Of a DNA stretch of 45,000 nucleotides, positions 33,262 through 43,400 are shown piece by piece (within the stretch, counting starts at the first letter, position 1; the number at the start of each line of letters is the position of its first letter). This DNA is from Chrysomallon squamiferum (lineage: Eukaryota; Mollusca; Gastropoda; Neomphalida; Peltospiridae). The DNA is taken from positions 19,348,410 through 19,393,409 of the forward strand of contig CM022667.1 in the NCBI GenBank assembly GCA_012295275.1, given 5' to 3'. A program made the translations under genes and the position numbers. The notes beneath the pieces are model-generated. The model was not told the DNA's origin. It saw only the letters and a list, made by a program, of their open reading frames with translations, and did not search any database.

Positions 33262-33339
<78 letters not shown>

Positions 33340-34619
33340 TACATATTTCTCTTTCTTTCTTTCTTTCAAATATACAGACACACACATCAATACAAAGACA
33401 TATACATACCAATCTAGCCCTACTTGAAATAAAATTATGCTTACGATTTTTTGCTCTCTTAAAGTAAACTCCACTGGTAAATTCTATTTTAAATTCTAAA
33501 ATCTGCTCTTCCAGTTTTAAGTCAGATCCTTGTCTCAGACAGACCTACACACACACTATTGCATTTAAAGTGAACTCTATTACTTCCGGTTTTTTTTAAT
33601 CAAAAGCACTAATCATGAGAAACTCTATCAAACCATACTGTGAGTGGTACTGCTTCTGCTGCTGCTGCTGCTGCTGTTGATGGCTGTGGTGTTGGTGTCC
33701 TCTGCATGATCTCCTCAAACTTCGAAACGAGTGACGATGCTTTCCGAGACACTGGTGTCTGTGAGCCCGAAGTGCCTGAGTCGGATTTGCTGAGGGGAGA
33801 CACTGGTCTTTTTTTGTGTCCTGACCAAACTCCGCCCTCACCGAGAACATCCACATCTTCATCATCCTGGACGTCAGCCTCTTCCTTCTCGTCATCATCC
33901 CAGTTGAACGCCATCACGCGCTGTGATATGTCGGTGGTGTCCTGGGTAGCAAACGTTACCGAACGTCTTAGTTTGGATGCTGTGTGATCATCCTGAACCA
34001 AACAATTTTCATAACAAATTATTTATGAATACATACGTACCCACACCATGATGATGACCCACATGATGATGCTGATGACGATGATGATGACATGGCAGAA
34101 TACACAAGAAGATGACAATGCTGGTGCCGATATTTGTTCATTCTCCCAATGACCATGATGTCAGCCATATTTATGACAGGGTAGTGAAAAAATGTCTTAT
34201 TTCTATTGGTATTATCATTGATGCTACTGTTGTTATCGGTGTTGATGTTAAGATTTATTTAAGATAATATAAAGTGAAATCTTTTTAAATTTTTAGTTCT
34301 TCAATTAGTATTTATTTCTGGCAGTAACAAGACAGCTGGACTGGTAATCTTGTTAAATAATAAAATTATTTAAGATCAGATTTATCTGAATTAATTAATC
34401 AGTTCTGTTAATTTGTATTCTTATTTATTTTGAAAAACATAGTGACAATAAATATCAGGGAAGATTATCAAATACAAAACATTAAAGATTAAGTTTTTTA
34501 AAATATAAATAAATAAAAGACCTTTAGAGTATATATACAAAACTTCAGAAAACAGAGGAGAGCCTTATTACCCAAGTGGACATAACCTTCAATACTACAG
34601 AAGTTTAAGGGTTAAATAA

Positions 34620-34665
<46 letters not shown>

Positions 34666-35139
34666 TAAAAATTAAAGATTTGGTGAACAAAAAGAGGCTT
34701 TGTGATTAACAACAAATGATTGATGAATTATAACTATGGTGAATAATCAATGGAAATTATGTGATGAACAACAGAATAATAAAACAATATTAAAATATAT
34801 AAAATGAATAAATACCAATGATTAAAAACATCGAATATAACAGTAAGAGAATAAAATGAAAAAGAACGTGAAATGAACATAAAACTATTGAAAATATTAA
34901 CACTTTGATATAAACTAAAAACTAAATTTCAACTATTAAAGACATGAAAATAAAATAAATTTAAAAATTAAAAGTCTTATGCTTTTACCCATGCATACTG
35001 TGGATATGAAATGAAAAATGTAAACAGATTTAAATTTTAAATAAATAATTAATTTAAAAAGATTTTCCTTCTCTATTAGCTAAATCTGTCATAATCCAAT
35101 CATAATATTTTATATTATATGATAATTAAATTTTAAAAC

Positions 35140-35176
<37 letters not shown>

Positions 35177-36481
35177 TAATAAAAATATGTATGTGTTTGA
35201 GTGTGTGTCTGTGTGTCTGTGTGTGAAATTAAAACAAATAACTACCTCTCTAATCTGATCAAGCTGTGAAGCAGTCAGAGTTGGGGGTTGATATTTCTTC
35301 TGTTTCTTTTGATCATCCAGTGACTTTGCCGGCCACATCAGCTTGAGAAGGATGGAGTTGGGAATGAAGCCGCTGTAGCTGATGGGGTAGCCAGGTTGTA
35401 GAGGCTCCATCGCTGAGGAGGTTTCAGGAGGTGGAGGTCGGTGAGCAGGTATTGGTGGGAAAAATCCCATCTCTGCTTGCCCTGGTTTGTACGGCTCCTC
35501 TGTGAAATTTATTATAACTATTATTATTTTTATTATTATACCATATTTAATTATTAAGAATTGCTATAATAAATCAATACTATCAATTGTATTATTTATT
35601 TGAGTTGATATCAGATTTTTATAAATTACAATATAGTGTAAATAACTATTGAATATTAATTTGCTATTGGTAATCTGATTATCTGAGCTGTACTTCTTAC
35701 CTCTAGTATACTTGTCATGTGAGAGATGGATGATGATGACAGGTACATTTGTTAGTAATCTGCTTCACCCATCTACATAGAAATACTGACATGAACAAAA
35801 GTTCAGTGCTGGCCAGTGCTAGTTCACTACTTGTCTAGTACATCATCAGTGTTTGACTGCTACTTGATCAGTACTTGACCATTACCTGATTAGTGCTTGA
35901 TTAGCACATCGTGTGTTTAACTCGATCAGTGCTTGTCCATTACTTGATCAGTGCTCGACTAGTACTTGATCAATGCATGACTACTACTTGATCAGTGCTT
36001 GACTATTACATCATCAGTGTTTGATGTGATCAGTGCTTTACTAGCACATCTTCAGTGTTGACTTGATAAGTGCTTGTCAATTACTTGATCAGTGTGACTA
36101 CTACTTGATCAGTGCTTGACTATTACTTAATCAGTGCTTGATTACTACTTGGTCAGTGCTCAGCTAGTACTTGATGAATGTTTATTACTGCTTGATTAGT
36201 ATTTGATCAGTGTTTGATTACAATTTGATCAGTGTTTGTTCACTATTTATTTAGTATTTAACCATTACTTGATCAGTGCTTGATTACTATTTGATCAGTA
36301 AAAGCATCCATATGTACAGAGTCTGATACTATACATTTGACAATTAAACTTAAGCACTGCTTGACCACTCTTTGATCAGTGTTAGATCATTCCTTGATCA
36401 ATGCTTGACTATTACATTATCACTAGTTAGCAAGTACTTGATCACTAATGGATCGGTTCTTGACACATTTTTGAAATCCAC

Positions 36482-36524
<43 letters not shown>

Positions 36525-36746
36525 ATGTGTGTGTGTGTGTGTGTGTTTGTTTATGACTACATGCATATTTGAAATGATAAAAATAAGACAGTCTATCACC
36601 TTTTTCCTCCTCTTCTTTAGGATGTAGAATTCTTGAAATGAGTTCCTCAATGTCTTCCTCATCTTCTTCAGGTGGCAACTAAAAATAGTCTCTTGTGTTT
36701 TAACTTAGATAACATTAACATGACACACACATCTGTAAACACACTG

Positions 36747-36780
<34 letters not shown>

Positions 36781-39700
36781 CTATACTAACATCACAGAGA
36801 GGTACAAATGTATGAAAATACACAAAGAAATACAAAACAAAAACACACAATGATACTCATACATACACAAACAAATGATAGCTATGTGATGCACAGCCAG
36901 ATAAAGTAAATACCTCGATCTTCGGTTTGTCATAGAACAGCTTCATGTAGTTGAGAAAGGCTTCTGTTTTTGTTTTCTTGCTCCTGACTGGTTTGCGTGT
37001 TGGTTTTATCACTCCATCTTTTATCAGCCTGATGTCCTCCTCTCTTGCATCTATGATGCCAAATGCCTATTTCAGATAAATACACAATGAAAATGGAAAC
37101 AGTTAAATTATGAAGTGAAATTGGAAAAACAACAACATGAAAATCAATTGAATTTTAATCAGGAAATAAAATATATCTTGCAGTTTAACTGGAAATTTTT
37201 ACTTGTGAAAATCAAAATCATTTAGCTTACAGTTGATAATAGTAATAATAATAGACTAATTTCTTGCTATATTTACATGTACGTGTATGTAATTTTGTTG
37301 TATATTGGTAAGTAATCTATATTTGCACATACATTACTGTATGTTGTATATATAGCATATATTAGTATGAATATCGTGTATAAACTGGTATGTCTATATA
37401 GTATTTATTAGTATTATATTTAGTATATATTGATAGATAAATAAATTTTTATAAATGCGTATATTTGGTGTATAGTGTTGTATTATTAGTCAGTATTGTA
37501 TATAATATAAATATTTAACTTTAGATATTTTGTTAACAAATGTAGTCATGATGTGAGTGTACAAATATAAACAAATGCTTACATGGTCTCTGATAATTTG
37601 TTCTTTCTTAAGTTCCATCTCCTCGTCCTCAGAGAGAATATCTGTGTAGCTGTCAAACCTGTCAACAAACCATTAACAAGAATCTGTGACAATTCTAAAT
37701 ACATTCCATACACATCCAAGTGAATTAATAGTCTTTTGTGTATTTCTAATACAGTATCATTTTTATTAATTCATTTTTTTTATTATTTTTTATTATTATT
37801 ATTATTATTTTTTTTATTTTTTTTTTGTATATGTATGTGTTACAGTAAAGTCAAACAGCCTTAATTTCATACACTTTAAAGTCCTGTTTCTTTTTTTACT
37901 TTTGTATACCTGTAGTGAAGTTAAAAATAACCTTAAATGTTTTTAATATTTTGCGATTATTTTAAACTAATAGTTAATGACAATGCATTATTGTACAAAT
38001 GAATATGTGATTTCAACCAGTTGCTTATTGTTTTAGGTATTCAACTTTTGCTAATAATAAAGTGTTTCAGTAACAGAAACACCAAATCTCTTCTCTGTCA
38101 TGGTAATGTTGTATGAGTCAGTTAATTATAGATGTAACAGTCTAACAATGATTTATTCATTAAAGCTGACAGAAAACAAACAATGCAATGGTTTTAAGAA
38201 CACTTTTGACTCATAAGAAATTTCAAAACATTTCTAACTTGCTCTAAAGACGTTTTAGAATATTTCTAAATTACTTGAAAGAAGAGTTTAATAACATTTC
38301 TAACTTACTTGAAAGAAGAGTTCACCAACTTTTCTGACTTACTTGAAAGAAGAGCGTGAATTCTTTAGCCTCTTCACATCATCTTTACTCAGCTGGTTCA
38401 TAATTTCTTCATCATAAGGCAAAGGCTTTTCTGGCTTTTCACGAGCAAATGTCATTGACATCATCTTAAATGTGAATGCCTTAGGCATGTCTGACAAACC
38501 AAAAGTATAAATTATATTTTGTGCTGACATAACATAATTATAACCTAATTAACAGATATTTAAGACAATTATATCAGTTATTATTTAAGTATATTTATAC
38601 ATACCTAATTAGCAGAATATTTACATTCTGATTATTGAACAAACTACTTATTTGAGTGTAAATTAAAGAACTAACTAAGTGGGGGGTTTGAGTTTGGTTT
38701 AAAGAATTAATTAAGTGCTTATATTCTGAGTTTGATTAAAGAATCAACTGTCTACATTGTGAGTATAGGTTAAAGAACTAATTAAGTGTCTACATTCTGA
38801 GTTCTGATTAAAGAGTCTACTGTGTAGATTTTGTGTCTAGGTTAAAGAAGTAATTAAGTGTCTACATTTTGAGTTCTGTTAAAGAATCAACTGTTTGCAT
38901 TGTTAAAGAAGTAATTAAGTGGTTTACATTTTGAGTTCTGATTAAAGAATCAACTGTCTACCATGTGAGTATAGGTTAAAGAACTAATTCAGTGTTTACA
39001 GTTTGAGTATAGTTAAAGAAGTAATTCAGTGTTTACAATTTCAGTATAGTTAAAGAAGTAATTCAGTGTTTACAGTTTGAGTATAGTTAAAGAAGTAATT
39101 CAGTGTTTACAGTTTGAGTATAGTTAAAGAAGTAATTCAGTGTTTAAAGTTTGAGTATAGTTAAAGAAGTAATTCAGTGTTTACAGTTTGAGTATAGTTA
39201 AAGAAGTAATTCAGTGTTTACAGTTTGAGTATAGTTAAAGAAGTAATTCAGTGTTTACAGTTTGAGTATAGTTAAAGAAGTAATTCAGTGTTTACAGTTT
39301 GAGTATAGTTAAAGAAGTAATTCAGTGTTTACACTTTGAGTATAGTTAAAGAAGTAATTCAGTGTTTACAGTTTGAGTATAGTTAAAGAAGTAATTCAGT
39401 GTTTACAATTTCAGTATAGTTAAAGAAGTAATTCAGTGTTTACAAGTTTGAGTATAGTTAAAGAAGTAATTCAGTGTTTACAGTTTGAGTATAGTTTAAT
39501 TCAGTGTTTACAGTTTGAGTATAGTTAGAAGTAATTCAGTGTTTACAGTTTGAGTATAGTTAAAGAAGTAATTCAGTGTTTACAGTTTGAGTATAGTTAA
39601 AGTAATTCAGTGTTTACAGTTTCAGTATAGTTAAAGAAGTAATTCAGTGTTTACAGTTTGAGTATAGTTAAAGAAGTAATTCAGTGTTTACATTGTGAGT

Positions 39701-40447
39701 ATAGTTAAAGAAGTAATTCAGTGTTTACATTGTGAGTATAGTTAAAGAAGTAATTCAGTGTTTACATTGTGAGTATAGTTAAAGAAGTAATTCAGTGTTT
39801 ACAATTTCAGTATATTTAAAGAAGTAATTCAGTGTTTACACTTTGAGTATAGTTAAAGAAGTAATTCAGTGTTTACAGTTTGAGTATAGTTAAAGAAGTA
39901 ATTCAGTGTTTACAGTTTGAGTATAGTTAAAGAAGTAATTCAGTGTTTACAGTTTGAGTTTAGTTAAAGAAGTAATTCAGTGTTTACAGTTTGAGTATAG
40001 TTAAAAAGTAATTCAGTGTTTAATTCAGTGTTTACAGTTTGAGTATAGTTAAAGAAGTAATTCAGTGTTTACACTTTGAGTATAGTTAAAGAAGTAATTC
40101 AGTGTTTACAGTTTGAGTATAGTTAAAGAAGTAATTCAGTGTTTACAGTTTGAGTATAGTTAAAGAAGTAATTCAGTGTTTACAGTTTGAGTATAGTTAA
40201 AGAAGTAATTCAGTGTTTACAGTGAGTACAGTTAAAGAAGTAATTCAGTGTTTACATTTCGTGTATGGGATGATGAACAGATGATCTCCAGCCCCAAGAA
40301 GAAGATCTCCTTTCTGGCTGCAGAAGCCGATACTGTATGGAGTGGTGTTTAGCTTCAACACTCTGAAAAATAATATTAACCCTGTTATTGTTAAATAAAT
40401 AAATAAATAAATAAATAATTAAATAAATGAATAAATGAATAAATGAA

Positions 40448-40478
<31 letters not shown>

Positions 40479-43400
40479 CAAACAAACAAAATAAACAAAA
40501 CAAACAAATAAGTTAAATAAAAGTTAATTGCATGAGTATATATATATATGAGTGTGCATATATGTGTGTGCTATCATATATTTAACTGTGTATGGTTTAT
40601 TTTATTTATGATGCTAAACATTCTGTACCTGACTAATTTGTTGGTTTCGTTCCATATTCGAATTGTTCCGTCAAGACTGCTGGTTGCAAACAACTTCATC
40701 CGCGGACATGACGTCATCCCTGTTAGCGAGTCAGTGTGGTCATCCTGCGGCTCGTGGTCGTATCGTCCTTAAACAACATTTAAATATCTTACTGTTTGTT
40801 TGTGAAAATACTAGACCTGCTCTAGCTCAAAATGAAAGAATAAATTAATAAATCTGAAAGGTAAGCAGATTTAGAACAAATCTTTTCTTATAATCATCAT
40901 CATTTTATTTTGTTTATTTTATTTTATTATTTTGGTTCACACATTTATTTAATTTAATAAATTAATCTCAAATGAAGTTACATGGAAATTCTGGAACCTT
41001 TCAATGGAAATTTTGAAGAATTTCTCATATTATGGTAATTATGTTAATTTACGTTTTATATTACAAATTGTCAACTACGTCAACTTTTATAAAGTGGAAT
41101 TATCAAACAGTTTTCTGTTTTTAAATGAAAATCAAAATATATATAGAAAACATTGTTAGATAATTATTCTGCTAAAAAAAAATAACTGGTGTAATTAAAA
41201 ATAACATTGGCAAGTCTTGATTACTGATTATTGTAATGAAATGGTTTAAAATGAAATTAGTGAAAACTAGCATTTAAATATAAATTCCAAAAGCTGTGCT
41301 TTTTTGGGGGGATAAACATGATATATATGAATACATGAATATGACTGCAAAGCACACACACACACAAATTTCAAACAGATAGCTGTATTAAGATATTAAA
41401 AAAAAGTTAAATAATATATAATATTTTATAAATAATTAAAAAGGTGCAAATTAGTATTTACAACACATATAATACATATATTCACATGAATAACCAAACT
41501 GATACATATATATACACAAACTATTAAGTAGATGAAGCTATTTGAACCAGTGCACATTTATTAAACATTTATTGACATTCATTTCAAAACAAGCAATATA
41601 TAAAAGATTATATTCCATGCATGAAGAAAGACTTTTGCAGTGGGCAGCATTGCTTCACAACTTACGGCTAAATGCATCAAGATTTTGAGAGTCTGTTCCA
41701 CCAAATGCTAGAAGAAGTAAAATATGGTTAAAGCAAATCAGAACAACATGAAGCAATCAGAGATTAAAAAAATACAGCAAACCATGGAACACAGTAATAA
41801 AGGCAGTATGATGTGATTCAGCGTTACAGATTTCAACCCAGTATACTGTATTTTATTTTTCTAAACTCTCTCCAAATTGTTTGATCAAAACTTCAAGGAA
41901 AATGCCAAGTCAAATGACCATTTAACAGGAAAACAAAAATAACAGTTTTCTTCCAGTGACCAAGTTCCATTTCAATTTATTGTCTAATGATCACTGTCCA
42001 GTAACCTAGCATACAATGACCTGTAACATGCATTAGACACTCTCCTGTAACACAATTAGTCACTATCCAGTAACATAAATTAGACACAGACATTGTCCAG
42101 TGACACAACATAAATTAGACATGGTCTAGTAACATAACATAAATTAGATAATATCCAGGAATATAACATGAATTTTAATAATGTCCAGGAACATAACATA
42201 AATTACACTGTCCAGTAACATAAATTAGATCATTATCCAGTAACATAAATTACACTGTCCAGCTACATAAATTAGATCACTGTCTAATAACAAATTGGAT
42301 ACTATCCAGTTAACATGTACACTGGGTTACATAATTAGAAGGACATCTGTCTAGCAAAGCTTCACTGGCAGACACGGATAAAGTCTCCACAAATCAGATA
42401 ACATTGTCAGGAAATTCACAATCAACATATTTTAGGTTTTGGAAAAATTCTAAATATCTATGTTCACACACACAAAAAAAATTTTACATTTGGATGTATT
42501 TATTTTTATATAAAAAAAAAAAAACATATAACTGTTGATAAAAATTAAAAAGGAATTTTCTGAATGTAAGGACAAAATGTTTAGAAATACAACTGGCAAT
42601 CATAATGTCAATTTTGTCTGAAAACCCAAATAGTTTTTACAATACAAATGTTCCCAAATACAAATATTATAATATAAATTTTTAATGATTAAATGCTTTC
42701 AAATACAAATATAATAATATAAATGTTTACAATACATATATTGTAATAATATAAATGTTTACAAATATAATTATTGTAATATAAATGTTTACAAATATTG
42801 TAATATATAAATGTTTACAAATACTAACACTGTGATATAAATGTTCACAAATACTAATATTATAATATAAATGTTTTAATAGAACAAATAATATAAATGT
42901 TTCAAAATGTAATTTAAATGTTTACAAATATAATTATATAAATGTTTACAAATACTAACACTGTAATAGAAATGTTGACAAATACTAACACTGTAATATA
43001 AATGTTAACAAATAAAAATACTGTAAGTGTTTATAACTGTAAAAGATAAAGGAGTTTACAAACCCATTCCAGCAGAAATAAGCTGATCACAACATGAGTT
43101 GGCTATCATACTGAGCACACCTCTAGATCCATGAGCCTGTATAGACAGTTGTAAATACCAAAACATTAACAAATCAGATTTATGATGGTGATGATAAACA
43201 ACATAGCAAATTGACTATAATTAGTAACAGTAATAACAGCATTAAAAAAACAAAAAAAAACAACAACAACATGTTCATTAAACTTTTTAATAAATTTTGG
43301 TTTTCAACATGGTTAGATAGATTTTATATATATATATATATATATAAATCTTTCATACATATTTAACCAAAAACAAATGAAGAAGATTACAAATGAATTC

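Noticed and set aside
38600-40255. CRISPR-like regular array
   Set aside because: Units are directly tandem with no unique spacers, and the genome is eukaryotic, so it is a minisatellite. The same applies to 27370-28721.
40252-40503. Alternative frame of the 40256-40362 exon
   Set aside because: It gives a Ser/Arg-rich sequence that does not join its neighbours in frame; the other frame gives a WD-like blade and matches all phases.
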